A stretch of DNA of 11,445 nt from Halovenus sp. (GCA_003551945.1 PUNZ01000098.1:1-11445); one strand, 5' to 3'; positions 1 to 6,840 are shown, numbered from the stretch's first letter. Numbers and translations are program-made. Notes: generated from the letters alone by a model not told the origin.

Positions 1-678
1 CAGGTCGTGATACCGGTTTACGAGCTCTGGTGTGACCGCTGCCGTATCGCTGTAGGCATCTTTGAGCGCAAGTCGGATGACCACACGTGGCGTGAGATAG
101 CGAGGGAAGACATCTGTCCCGAGCGCGCGGTAATTTTCAGCGAGGTTGGAAAGCAACGTTGCCCCACCGGCATCAACGAGAATGAGTTTGGAGACGATAT
201 CTGGACGGTCAGTGGCAAACCGCCACGCTACAGCCCCACCAAGCGAGTTTCCGCCGACGGCAATATCACGGAGACCCAGTTCGTCACAAAATGCCTCAAC
301 CGTCTCAATGAGCACTTCCAGCGAATGGTCACCGTCACGGCGCGGACCGGTCAACCCAAACCCAGGCATATCGAGCCGAATGAATCGGATCTCATCCGTG
401 AGCTGCTCGGCCCAGCTATCCCAGGTATGGAGTGACGAGTACGTCCCATGCAACATCAGCAACGTGGGCGCATCAGTGGCCTCTGCGTTCGTTGGCCCCT
501 CATCGCGGTAATGGACGCGAGCACCGTTTACGTCTACGAACGCGGACTGTTCATTGGTGTACTCTCGTTCGAGCGACGATCCCGGTTTATCGGGTTGGAA
601 CGGGACGAGCTCAGTAAACGTATCGGAGACAACCGAATTGGCAATAGTAAGCCCTGCAGTGAGCGGAAACAGCGGCAT
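1..678 (-). CDS. alpha/beta hydrolase, N-terminal 226 residues (C-terminus outside window)
   Basis: The frame is open from ATG at 678 through base 1, giving 226 residues of a protein that continues past the left edge. It shows the alpha/beta-hydrolase fold signatures: the oxyanion-hole segment LHGTYSSLHTW (His about 77) and the nucleophile elbow GGNSLGG with Ser145. The catalytic Asp and His would lie in the missing C-terminal third. The protein is clearly paralogous to the hydrolase at 1105-2145: they share NEQS-FV, ARVHYRDEG, RLDMPGFGLTGPR, VSKLIL, AGGATLLS and RYHDL. It differs by a roughly six-residue insertion near residue 68. The start is supported by a Shine-Dalgarno GAGGTGA at 685-691, six bases upstream. 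The substrate is unknown; esterase, lipase or dehalogenase-like activity are all possible. The first 20 or so residues are hydrophobic and could associate with membrane, which is inference. Truncation is by the window edge only. Confidence 0.9.
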   Translation of the reverse strand, partial: MPLFPLTAGLTIANSVVSDTFTELVPFQPDKPGSSLEREYTNEQSAFVDVNGARVHYRDEGPTNAEATDAPTLLMLHGTYSSLHTWDSWAEQLTDEIRFIRLDMPGFGLTGPRRDGDHSLEVLIETVEAFCDELGLRDIAVGGNSLGGAVAWRFATDRPDIVSKLILVDAGGATLLSNLAENYRALGTDVFPRYLTPRVVIRLALKDAYSDTAAVTPELVNRYHDL

Positions 679-684
679 ATCAGT

Positions 685-691
685 TCACCTC
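685..691 (-). promoter_or_regulatory. Shine-Dalgarno site for the first hydrolase
   Basis: On the minus strand the bases read GAGGTGA, a seven-base match to the GGAGGTGATC complement of the archaeal 16S 3' end, six bases before the ATG at 678. This fixes the start and implies a leadered mRNA, unlike several neighbours that look leaderless. Confidence 0.75.
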
Positions 692-723
692 ACCAGCAGT
701 ATGCGAGGGCTGCCCACCGGACC

Positions 724-735
724 TTCCTTTAGGAA
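724..735. repeat. 12-base palindrome upstream of first hydrolase
   Basis: The sequence has five-base arms TTCCT and AGGAA around two central bases, 46-57 bases upstream of the hydrolase ATG at 678. It sits between the TATA-like element near 751-760 and the Shine-Dalgarno, close to where transcription would begin. It could be an operator; the evidence is symmetry and position only. Confidence 0.3.
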
Positions 736-897
736 CCCCTACCAAAGGATATTGATAATATGTGACACACACATCAGCGCACAGTCGACCCTGGTCATTG
801 TTCCGTGTCATCTAATACCAACTCTATCCGGTATAGGGATTTGAATCCTTCGCTTTTTGACAGCGGAATTACCACATAAGTGGATGGAAAGAGAGTG

Positions 898-1017
898 ATG
901 CAGAAAATTTTACAGCAATATACGCAATATCCAACTATTATTGAACAAGTGGCGAGTTCTATTCCGATAACCAGGAGCGTTTCAGAACGAATTGTCTATA
1001 AGAGTAGAGCATTGTAA
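898..1017 (+). CDS. possible 39-residue small protein (doubtful)
   Basis: An ATG at 898 opens a 39-codon frame ending in TAA at 1017. The frame is open upstream to a stop at 877-879, so a GTG at 880 would add six residues. The product would start MQKILQQYTQYPTIIEQ and end ERIVYKSRAL, a basic and polar peptide. It lacks the acidity and GC-rich codons of the other genes, using ATT, ATA and TTA. There is no good Shine-Dalgarno, and the CATAAG at 875-880 is too close to be a standard TATA element. I do not recognise the product. It is the only strand-opposed frame in the gap that reads like a protein, but it could be a chance ORF or a decayed fragment. Confidence 0.2.
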   Translation: MQKILQQYTQYPTIIEQVASSIPITRSVSERIVYKSRAL

Positions 1018-1104
1018 ATCAATAGACGGCACGTTGTAAGACGTTTCTATCAAGTAGTGAGCAAAGGCGACCGGTGTTTGGATTCTGAGTACAAACAGGG
1101 ATAT

Positions 1105-2145
1105 CTACGTACAGTCACAGTCATCAGCGCCGTACGGCATCGGCTCACCGGTCATAAATGCTGCGGCATCTGCTGCAGTCCGTACCGGGTCTTCTTCCAT
1201 TGCAATGTGTCCTACTCTGTCGTAGACCACAAACTCCGAATCAGCCACGGGGTCGGCGAGCTCTCTGCCGAACGCACATGGCAACCACTCATCCTCACAC
1301 CCCCACTGAAACAGCGTTGGAACCGACACCTCGGCGATATCATAGTCATCCCAGACTTGCGGTTCCGGTGCATATCCTGACGGCAGACGGGGAAACGACT
1401 GGTCAAATGCGTATACTCCGTCCTCAAAGTGGTCATCCTTGTAGTTTCTCGCAATCTCGACGACAGCTCCGCGGTTTCCTGGCCGCAACAACAGGTCGTG
1501 ATACCGCCGGATAAGCGACTCCGAGAGTTTGGTTTTGTCGTAGTAAGCATCGTAGAGGATGAGACGAACAATCATCCGAGGCGTCATATACCGCTGTGCA
1601 AACTCGGTGGTGAACATCACCAGATTGGTCGAAAGCGTCGATAACAGGGTTGCACCCCCTGCGTTGATGAGAATGAGCTTTGAAACGAGGTCAGGACGCT
1701 TCGTGGCCAGTCGCCAGGCGATACCGCCACCTAAGGAGTTCCCAGCGACGGTCACGTCCGTTAGTGAGAGGGTATCACAGAATTCGCTAACCGTGCGAAC
1801 GAGCCCCTCCACCGTCTGTCTGTCAGTCTTCCGCGGACCCGTTAGTCCAAATCCCGGCATATCAAGCCGGACAAGTCGAAAGTCCTCCCCAAGTTCCGCA
1901 AGCCAGCCATCCCACGTGTGCAACGACGAGTATGTCCCGTGGAGCAACACGAGTGTCTCACCGTCTGGGTTGCCCTCATCACGGTAATGAACCCGTGCAT
2001 CGCCGACCTGAACAAACTCCGATTGTTCGTTGGCGTATGTGCGCTCAAGCGCGGCCGCAGAGGTACTCGGCTGGAACAGCCCAATCTCCCGGTAGGTTTC
2101 TTGTGCAATCCAGTTTGCAGCCGTCAGCATCGTAAACGGCATCAT
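1105..2145 (-). CDS. alpha/beta hydrolase fold protein
   Basis: This complete 346-residue alpha/beta hydrolase has all the catalytic elements visible: oxyanion HG at 69-70 in LLHGTYSSLHTW, nucleophile Ser137 in AGNSLGG, acid Asp285 in WGCEDEWLP, and His313 in RVGHIAMEE. The cap region lies roughly at 170-260. The chemistry is probably hydrolysis of an ester or similar small substrate, which cannot be named from sequence. The start codons are tandem ATGs at 2145 and 2142; the first overlaps the aroC stop as ATGA, indicating translational coupling and co-transcription with aroC. No separate Shine-Dalgarno is seen. The C-terminus ends DDCDCT, an unusual pair of cysteines for a haloarchaeal protein and possibly a metal or redox tail. 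It is a diverged paralogue of the hydrolase at 1-678. Confidence 0.93.
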   Translation of the reverse strand: MMPFTMLTAANWIAQETYREIGLFQPSTSAAALERTYANEQSEFVQVGDARVHYRDEGNPDGETLVLLHGTYSSLHTWDGWLAELGEDFRLVRLDMPGFGLTGPRKTDRQTVEGLVRTVSEFCDTLSLTDVTVAGNSLGGGIAWRLATKRPDLVSKLILINAGGATLLSTLSTNLVMFTTEFAQRYMTPRMIVRLILYDAYYDKTKLSESLIRRYHDLLLRPGNRGAVVEIARNYKDDHFEDGVYAFDQSFPRLPSGYAPEPQVWDDYDIAEVSVPTLFQWGCEDEWLPCAFGRELADPVADSEFVVYDRVGHIAMEEDPVRTAADAAAFMTGEPMPYGADDCDCT

Positions 2146-3365
2146 TCGTCGATTGTCTCGGCGCTCGTCTCAGCATCCGCTGGGTCGTTAACCGGACTTG
2201 ACGGATGGTATGGCGTATCGTATTCGCCAACCTGTCCATCAAGCCGGTCGGGATTAATCCGACCGCCAAGAAGCATGAAGTCGAGAATGATAATGTGCAA
2301 CATCGCTTCAAGCACTGGCACGGCACGGGGCATCAGGACTGGGTCATGTCGACCAACAACCTGAATTTCTTTTCGTTCGCCGGTTTCCCAATCGACGGTT
2401 TCCTGTGTTTTTGGAATGCTTGTTGGAGCATGCCAGGTCACTTCGCCGAAAATTGGTTGGCCGGTCGTAATGCCACCCTGAACCCCACCGTGGTCGTTGC
2501 CGACCGGGACAGGGTCACCTTCTTCGCTTTCGATGTGGTCGAAGCTTCCGTCATCGAACGTCCAGTCTTCGTTTCGCTCTATCCCTCGCATCGCCCGCGT
2601 TTCCCGACCCGCCCCAAGGTCAAATGAGCTGACTGCCGGAATCGCAAAGATGCCCTTGCCGAGTCGCGCTGCAAACGAATCAAACCGTGGGGCGCCGAGT
2701 CCACGGGGAACTCCCCGACACTCGAAATAGACCGAGCCGCCAATCGAGTCACCCTCTTTCTGGTACTGGTCAATGGCATCCCGCATCTTCTCAGCCGTGT
2801 CAGGGTGTGCACAGCGCACATCATTTTCTTCGGTGTGTTCAAGCATCTCCTCAAACGTCACCTCCGGTGCGATAATATCGCCTACCTGGTTGACGTGTGC
2901 TTTGACCGTGACGTCGTATTCGCTCTGTTCGAGGACCTGTTTGGCAACGGCACCCGCCGCCACCCAGTTGACCGTCTCGCGAGCAGAAGAGCGCCCGCCA
3001 CCGCCCCAGTTACGGGTTCCGAACTTCGCAGAGTAGGTATAGTCGCCGTGAGACGGCCGAGGAGCCGTAATAAACGGTTCATACTTGCCTGACCGTGCGT
3101 CCTTGTTTTGGATAACCATCCCAAGTGGCGTTCCGGTGGTATACCCATCCTGTATTCCGGAGTTGATGACCACCTCATCTGGTTCACCGCGAGAGGTGGT
3201 AATCATCGACTGGCCCGGCTTTCGCCGGTCAAGTTCCTCCTGTATCTGTTCTTCGGAGAGCTCTACCCCTGCCGGACAGCCCGACACCGTACAGCCCATC
3301 GCATCACCGTGGGACTCACCGAACGTCGTCACCTGAAAAAGTCTACCGAACCGATTCCCATTCAT
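2142..3365 (-). CDS. aroC: chorismate synthase
   Basis: It converts 5-enolpyruvylshikimate-3-phosphate to chorismate using reduced FMN, the last step of the shikimate pathway, in the cytoplasm. The 407-residue product carries the family signatures: N-terminal FGESHG (invariant His19), RPSHGDYTYSAKFGTRNWGG at 103-122 with invariant His106, the following GGRSSARET at 123-131, NDHGGVQGGI at 290-299, and GRHDPVLMPRAVPVLEAM at 338-355. The last 20 or so residues are an acidic tail beyond the conserved core. The ATG at 3365 lies about 27 bases from a TATA element, implying a leaderless transcript. aroA ends 50 bases upstream, so both read-through and independent transcription are possible. The stop overlaps the next hydrolase start by four bases. 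Confidence 0.97.
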   Translation of the reverse strand: MNGNRFGRLFQVTTFGESHGDAMGCTVSGCPAGVELSEEQIQEELDRRKPGQSMITTSRGEPDEVVINSGIQDGYTTGTPLGMVIQNKDARSGKYEPFITAPRPSHGDYTYSAKFGTRNWGGGGRSSARETVNWVAAGAVAKQVLEQSEYDVTVKAHVNQVGDIIAPEVTFEEMLEHTEENDVRCAHPDTAEKMRDAIDQYQKEGDSIGGSVYFECRGVPRGLGAPRFDSFAARLGKGIFAIPAVSSFDLGAGRETRAMRGIERNEDWTFDDGSFDHIESEEGDPVPVGNDHGGVQGGITTGQPIFGEVTWHAPTSIPKTQETVDWETGERKEIQVVGRHDPVLMPRAVPVLEAMLHIIILDFMLLGGRINPDRLDGQVGEYDTPYHPSSPVNDPADAETSAETIDE

Positions 3366-3388
3366 TACCCGGCATTGTCTTTGACCGC

Positions 3389-3396
3389 TTATAATA
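3389..3396 (-). promoter_or_regulatory. TATA element of aroC (leaderless promoter)
   Basis: The minus strand reads TATTATAA, centred about 27 bases before the aroC ATG at 3365, inside the 50-base aroA-aroC gap. There is no Shine-Dalgarno in front of aroC. This is the classical spacing for a haloarchaeal leaderless transcript. Confidence 0.65.
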
Positions 3397-3415
3397 GTTG
3401 AGAATCCAGGGGTGG

Positions 3416-4696
3416 CTATGGCGAGGAAACGTTTGCACCAAGCGACTCGATAACCTCGAAAAAGTCGGGGAAAGAAACATCCACGTGTTCAGTGCCTTCG
3501 ATGGTCGTCTCGCCCTCCGCCACAAGACCGGCAATCGCGAGGGACATAATGATGCGGTGGTCATGTCGGCCGCTGAGAGTCGCGCCGCTGAGTGTCGAGT
3601 TCTCGCCATGGATGGTGAGCGTCTCTTCGGCTTCGTCAACGTCCGCCCCCATGGCCGCCAACGACTCAGCCATCGCGCTAACCCGGTCCGTTTCCTTATA
3701 TCGGACGTGTTCACAATCGGTGATTGTGGTTGTGCCGTCGGCAACCGCACCCAGCACAGCAATCGTTGGAAGCAAGTCGGGCGTATCAGCAACGCTAACC
3801 TCGATTCCCTGCAAGTCACTTTGCGAGATTTCGATAACACCAGCCGACTTGTCCCATGAGAGGGTTGCACCCATCTCCGAAAGGATATCGACGATTGCCT
3901 GGTCACCCTGTGCGCTCGGATACACGCCCGTCACAGTCAACGAGTCAGTAGCAGCGAGCGCGCCTGCAGCGAGAAGATAGGAAAGTGACGAGAAATCGCC
4001 AGGCACAGTATAGGAATCCGTTGAATACTGCTGGAATCCAGCAACGGAAAAGCCACGGCCAGTGCGACGGGCCGTGACGGCAAAGTCATCCAACACTTCA
4101 ATGGTGATATCGACGTATGGTGCGGATTTGAGTTCGGTCTGGAGCGTAATATCGATACCTGCATCCGTCACCGCTCCGGCCATCAAGAGCGCAGTAATAT
4201 ACTGCGAGGAAACGTCGCCGGGGATTGCGACGCTTCCCCCGGTTATTGGCCCACCGATGATGAGCGGCGCTTGCCCGTTTCCACGCGTACTCTCTGCACG
4301 ACCGCCGAGTTGGTCAATTGCCTGCAACAGCGGCCCCTGTGGCCGAGAGCGCAACGACTCGTCACCGGTCAATACAGTGCGGCCAGCAGCGAGTGCAGCC
4401 GTTGCTGTGACCAGTCGCATGGTTGTCCCGCTGTTAGCACAGTCGATGACATCCGCTGGGACGTCGGGCGTGCCATCAAAGCCATCGACGACGAGTTTCC
4501 CGTCCTGTTGTTCGACGCTTCCACCGAATGCTTCGACAGCCCGCATGGTCGCGCGCGTGTCAGCACTGATAAGCGGGCTCTCGATGGTTGCACCATCAGC
4601 ATAGCCTGCGGCAAGAATAGCACGGTGGGTGTAACTTTTCGAGGGTGGGGCCTGTGTCTCCCCTGAAACGGTCGATTGTGTCACTGTCCGGTCCAT
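3416..4696 (-). CDS. aroA: 3-phosphoshikimate 1-carboxyvinyltransferase (EPSP synthase)
   Basis: It transfers enolpyruvate from PEP to shikimate-3-phosphate, making EPSP, the substrate of the adjacent aroC product. The 426 residues match the usual length and two-domain fold. Visible motifs are PPSKSYTHRA (Lys20, Ser21, Arg25, substrate binding), NSGTTMRL at 88-95 (PEP loop), RSRPQGPL at 116-123, GDVSSQYITALLM at 160-172, ADTPDLLPTIAV with the likely catalytic Asp307, KETDRV at 334-339 with Glu335, and DHRIIMSLAIAGL at 379-391. The PEP loop keeps the small Gly90 but has Leu95 where E. coli has Pro101. There is no Shine-Dalgarno before the ATG at 4696. A weak TATA-like GGTATCAAG lies at the expected distance, inside a palindrome. 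It is probably the first gene of an aroA-aroC-hydrolase unit. Confidence 0.97.
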   Translation of the reverse strand: MDRTVTQSTVSGETQAPPSKSYTHRAILAAGYADGATIESPLISADTRATMRAVEAFGGSVEQQDGKLVVDGFDGTPDVPADVIDCANSGTTMRLVTATAALAAGRTVLTGDESLRSRPQGPLLQAIDQLGGRAESTRGNGQAPLIIGGPITGGSVAIPGDVSSQYITALLMAGAVTDAGIDITLQTELKSAPYVDITIEVLDDFAVTARRTGRGFSVAGFQQYSTDSYTVPGDFSSLSYLLAAGALAATDSLTVTGVYPSAQGDQAIVDILSEMGATLSWDKSAGVIEISQSDLQGIEVSVADTPDLLPTIAVLGAVADGTTTITDCEHVRYKETDRVSAMAESLAAMGADVDEAEETLTIHGENSTLSGATLSGRHDHRIIMSLAIAGLVAEGETTIEGTEHVDVSFPDFFEVIESLGANVSSP

Positions 4697-4708
4697 GCTA
4701 CGGGACTG

Positions 4709-4729
4709 GGTGTCAGGTCCCTTGATACC
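4709..4729. promoter_or_regulatory. operator-like palindrome over the expected aroA promoter
   Basis: On the minus strand the arms are GGTATCA and TGACACC, inverted repeats of each other with one mismatch, around a seven-base spacer; eight of the ten symmetric pairs match. The site covers positions 13 to 33 upstream of the aroA ATG at 4696, exactly where TATA box and initiation site would be. A dimeric regulator bound there should block transcription. The left arm itself contains the only TATA-like bases. A separate hairpin (GGGAC at 4702-4706, GTCCC at 4717-4721) overlaps it. Confidence 0.35.
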
Positions 4730-4764
4730 GTCGGTTCAACGAACAACCTGCTCTTACACAGCGG

Positions 4765-5247
4765 TCACGTCTCAAACGCCGCCAATCGGTACGAAGCGCC
4801 ATCACCATCCCAGATAACCTCTACCTGCTTCCCTGCCTCTACCCAGACGACGATGGTATCGCTTGTCGAAAACGTCTCGTCAACCCACGGACGGTCCTCC
4901 CTGGAGATATTCGACAGAGACCCGTCTGATTCCGTTCCCGTAACGTAAAGATTCTCAGGATCGATATTATCTCCACCAGCGTGCGTGATTTCAAGCTGTT
5001 TGAGGTCGCTCGGTGAGCCAAGGCCACCGGCCCCCTCCCCCCAGCTATCCGTCATATTATCCGAATGGGTACCGGTTGTGTCGAACAAGATGCTCGCAGA
5101 GGGAGCAGGGTCGTCAACATCTTCACCAATGCCCACCACAATTGTCGTGATGACTGCCGCAAGGAGAACAGTGATGGCGACCAGCAGGATGATACCAACA
5201 ACTGGTGTGGCCGCGTTATCGTCATTCCAGAGAGATGGCCGTATCAT
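4765..5247 (-). CDS. type IV pilin-like protein with archaeal N-terminal domain
   Basis: From ATG at 5247 the product is 160 residues. Residues 11-40 hold the archaeal type IV pilin signature: a short polar leader ending DDNAA, then TPVVGIILLVAITVLLAAVI, as in haloarchaeal pilins processed by the prepilin peptidase PibD. Cleavage probably falls near residues 11-13, leaving the hydrophobic helix to anchor the protein and pack into a filament. The rest (41-160) is acidic, with Ser, Thr, Asp and Gly in plenty, a probable surface-exposed beta domain. A longer frame reaches back to 5379, but it would put 44 residues before the leader and overlap the upstream gene, so I reject it. No Shine-Dalgarno or strong TATA is seen. 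Its place in adhesion pili or another surface structure is inference; no pilus assembly genes are nearby. Confidence 0.85.
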   Translation of the reverse strand: MIRPSLWNDDNAATPVVGIILLVAITVLLAAVITTIVVGIGEDVDDPAPSASILFDTTGTHSDNMTDSWGEGAGGLGSPSDLKQLEITHAGGDNIDPENLYVTGTESDGSLSNISREDRPWVDETFSTSDTIVVWVEAGKQVEVIWDGDGASYRLAAFET

Positions 5248-5365
5248 GTACCGTGTTTGAAACCAATGCTCCGTATCCCACCACTGCCCACATAGAGACT
5301 GGCCATGCAGATACCTCACAGGGAAGGATATTATTGTTTTCTGAGACAGTGAGTGAGAAGGGTCA

Positions 5366-6316
5366 TCAGACGCTTCCAATCAGCGGCTGAATCTCGGCTT
5401 CGGAGAGCGGTATGTCCCAAGACAGTTCGAGGAGATTCCCGTCGTGAGTGAGTGTAACCGACTCAGTCGATTCGATACCGGTGAATATCGGGTCGCTCTG
5501 GATGAACGCCTCCGCGGCCTCCGTGGCATCGCTTGCATTTGCTTCGTCGGTGAAAATCTCTAGTCGTTTTATGCTGAGGTCCTCATCATTGATGGTGCTG
5601 CTGAATCCACGGCCAACGGAGCCTACAAAGTTACCTGACGCCGGGTTATCGAAGGAAACCTCTGGCGTTCCGCGGATGCGGTAGTTATACTCAGTCTCCA
5701 GTTCGTCAAGCAGCGTTCTGACGGCGGTATCTACCTGCGGATCGTGGTATCGTCGTCGCTTGCCCGCTTCAGCGTCGATGACCGCTTCGACGCCATCCCG
5801 AGCGGTTCGGTCACCGGTAACGGAGTCGCCGTCCGTATCAAGCGCAACAGCGACGAACACACCGTCAGTAAGCGCCCAGATGCTTTCCGTCTCAGGGTCG
5901 CTGTAGAGTGTATAACCCTCGTATTCATCTGTGGGTTCGTATCCAATCGCTTCGAGCGTTTCGCTCAATGCTGCTGTTTCGAGGTCATGTTCAGCGATAT
6001 CCACCTCGACATCGCCATTTCGAATGAGTGTCAGCCGGTCGACATCCTCAGGTTCTGGGTCAGCCGTTTGCCAGTTCAAAAAGGGTTGATAGTCTTGCCA
6101 AGTACTATCGGGAAGCTCATCCCGATGCTCACCGAGATTTGCAGGATGCGTTGCAAAGGCCTGATAGTGAGCAAGTTCATCCCCGAGCGCAACAGGTTCG
6201 ACAAACCAGCGAAACCGAGAATCGTCAGCCCGTGGAGCGCCGACACAGCCAGAGAGCCCCACGACTGAGAGTGCGCCAACACCGAGGCCAGCTTTCAAAA
6301 ACGCTCGTCGTTCCAT
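5366..6316 (-). CDS. Tat-exported lipoprotein of unknown function
   Basis: The 316-residue product starts MERRAFLKAGLGVGA, with a twin-arginine motif and short hydrophobic stretch, then the lipobox LSGC with Cys24. It is therefore predicted to be exported folded by Tat and lipid-anchored on the outer face of the membrane, the common route in haloarchaea. The mature part is strongly acidic and contains only the lipobox Cys. I recognise no enzymatic motif. It may be a binding or surface protein. It lies 118 bases upstream of the pilin start, which might suggest a shared surface role, but this is only context. An AT-rich element precedes the ATG at the leaderless distance. Confidence 0.85.
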   Translation of the reverse strand: MERRAFLKAGLGVGALSVVGLSGCVGAPRADDSRFRWFVEPVALGDELAHYQAFATHPANLGEHRDELPDSTWQDYQPFLNWQTADPEPEDVDRLTLIRNGDVEVDIAEHDLETAALSETLEAIGYEPTDEYEGYTLYSDPETESIWALTDGVFVAVALDTDGDSVTGDRTARDGVEAVIDAEAGKRRRYHDPQVDTAVRTLLDELETEYNYRIRGTPEVSFDNPASGNFVGSVGRGFSSTINDEDLSIKRLEIFTDEANASDATEAAEAFIQSDPIFTGIESTESVTLTHDGNLLELSWDIPLSEAEIQPLIGSV

Positions 6317-6340
6317 GCCACAACCAACTAGTGGATACGG

Positions 6341-6350
6341 TAAGTAATTT
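6341..6350 (-). promoter_or_regulatory. probable TATA element of the lipoprotein gene
   Basis: The minus strand reads AAATTACTTA, centred about 29 bases before the ATG at 6316, in the 50-base gap after msrB. There is no Shine-Dalgarno. The match to a TATA box is weak, but position and AT-richness fit a leaderless start. Confidence 0.4.
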
Positions 6351-6366
6351 CTGACCGCTCGGTTCG

Positions 6367-6771
6367 TTACTCGTCAGGGTCAAAATCCAACGACGCAGAG
6401 TTGATGCAGTACCGTTTTCCGGTCGGGTTAGGTCCATCCTCGAAGACGTGTCCAAGATGACCCTCACACCGAGCGCAGATAACTTCCGTACGGCGCATTC
6501 CGTGGCTGGTATCGATTCGTGTGTCGATGTTTCCTTGCTCATAGACATCGAAAAAGCTCGGCCAGCCGGAGCCGGAGTCGAACTTCTGTTCCGAATGGAA
6601 GAGTTCGTTGCCACAGCCAGCACATCGGAACGTTCCCTCCTCTTTCGTATCGAGCAGTTCACCACTGAATCGCGGTTCCGTATCCGCTTCTCTGAGGATG
6701 CGGTACTCCTCTTCTGTTAGTATCTCTCGCCATTCTTCATCAGACTCAGGAATCCTCTCCTGTTCGCTCAT
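6367..6771 (-). CDS. msrB: peptide-methionine (R)-S-oxide reductase MsrB
   Basis: It reduces methionine-R-sulfoxide in proteins, repairing oxidative damage in the cytoplasm. From ATG at 6771 it is 134 residues, the usual single-domain size. The structural zinc is held by C50-AG-C53 and C99-AR-C102. The core motifs are FDSGSGWPSFF at 64-74, SHGM at 89-92, GHLGHVFEDGPNPTGKRYC and the catalytic Cys122 in RYCINSAS. The position often used by a resolving Cys, in the GWPSF loop, is Ser68, so this enzyme probably relies directly on thioredoxin or another reductant. The frame is open to 6840, but a TATA element 27 bases before 6771 and absence of a Shine-Dalgarno favour the shorter form. Confidence 0.95.
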   Translation of the reverse strand: MSEQERIPESDEEWREILTEEEYRILREADTEPRFSGELLDTKEEGTFRCAGCGNELFHSEQKFDSGSGWPSFFDVYEQGNIDTRIDTSHGMRRTEVICARCEGHLGHVFEDGPNPTGKRYCINSASLDFDPDE

Positions 6772-6794
6772 GGAACAGTCTACGGACTGGTAAC

Positions 6795-6802
6795 GTATAT
6801 TC
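6795..6802 (-). promoter_or_regulatory. TATA element of msrB (leaderless promoter)
   Basis: The minus strand reads GAATATAC, centred about 27 bases before the msrB ATG at 6771, in the 69-base gap after the symporter. It decides the msrB start against the longer frame beginning at 6840, which would place the promoter inside the gene. Confidence 0.6.
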
Positions 6803-6840
6803 TCTCCTTTCTCGGAAAGACTGTGCATCCTAACACGCAT

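Larger units (their letters stand above)
679..1104. other. AT-rich intergenic region between the paired hydrolases
   Basis: This 426-base gap is visibly richer in A+T than the flanking genes. It separates the end of the second hydrolase from the start of the first, so the first must have its own promoter here. A TATA-like ATATTATC lies on the minus strand near 751-760, about 75 bases before the ATG, which fits a leadered transcript. Two short palindromes are visible: TTCCT-tt-AGGAA at 724-735 and GGATT-tg-AATCC at 837-848. Either could be a regulator site, but short palindromes also occur by chance. A small plus-strand ORF (898-1017) is listed separately. I see no tRNA and no transposase remnant. 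Confidence 0.6.

Noticed and set aside
872..883. CCAC-ataa-GTGG palindrome before the small ORF
   Set aside because: Arms of only four bases are expected by chance in a gap of this length, and its distance to the ATG at 898 does not suit a TATA box.
4702..4721. GGGAC/GTCCC hairpin as a terminator for the pilin gene
   Set aside because: The stem is only five bases, there is no T-run, and it overlaps the aroA start region, where the longer palindrome is a better explanation.
5248..5379. N-terminal extension of the pilin gene by 44 residues
   Set aside because: It would bury the prepilin leader deep inside the protein and overlap the upstream lipoprotein stop. Archaeal pilins have leaders of about 10-15 residues, matching the ATG at 5247.
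6772..6840. N-terminal extension of msrB by 23 residues
   Set aside because: The extension is not part of the MsrB domain, and a TATA element sits within it at the correct distance for a leaderless start at 6771.
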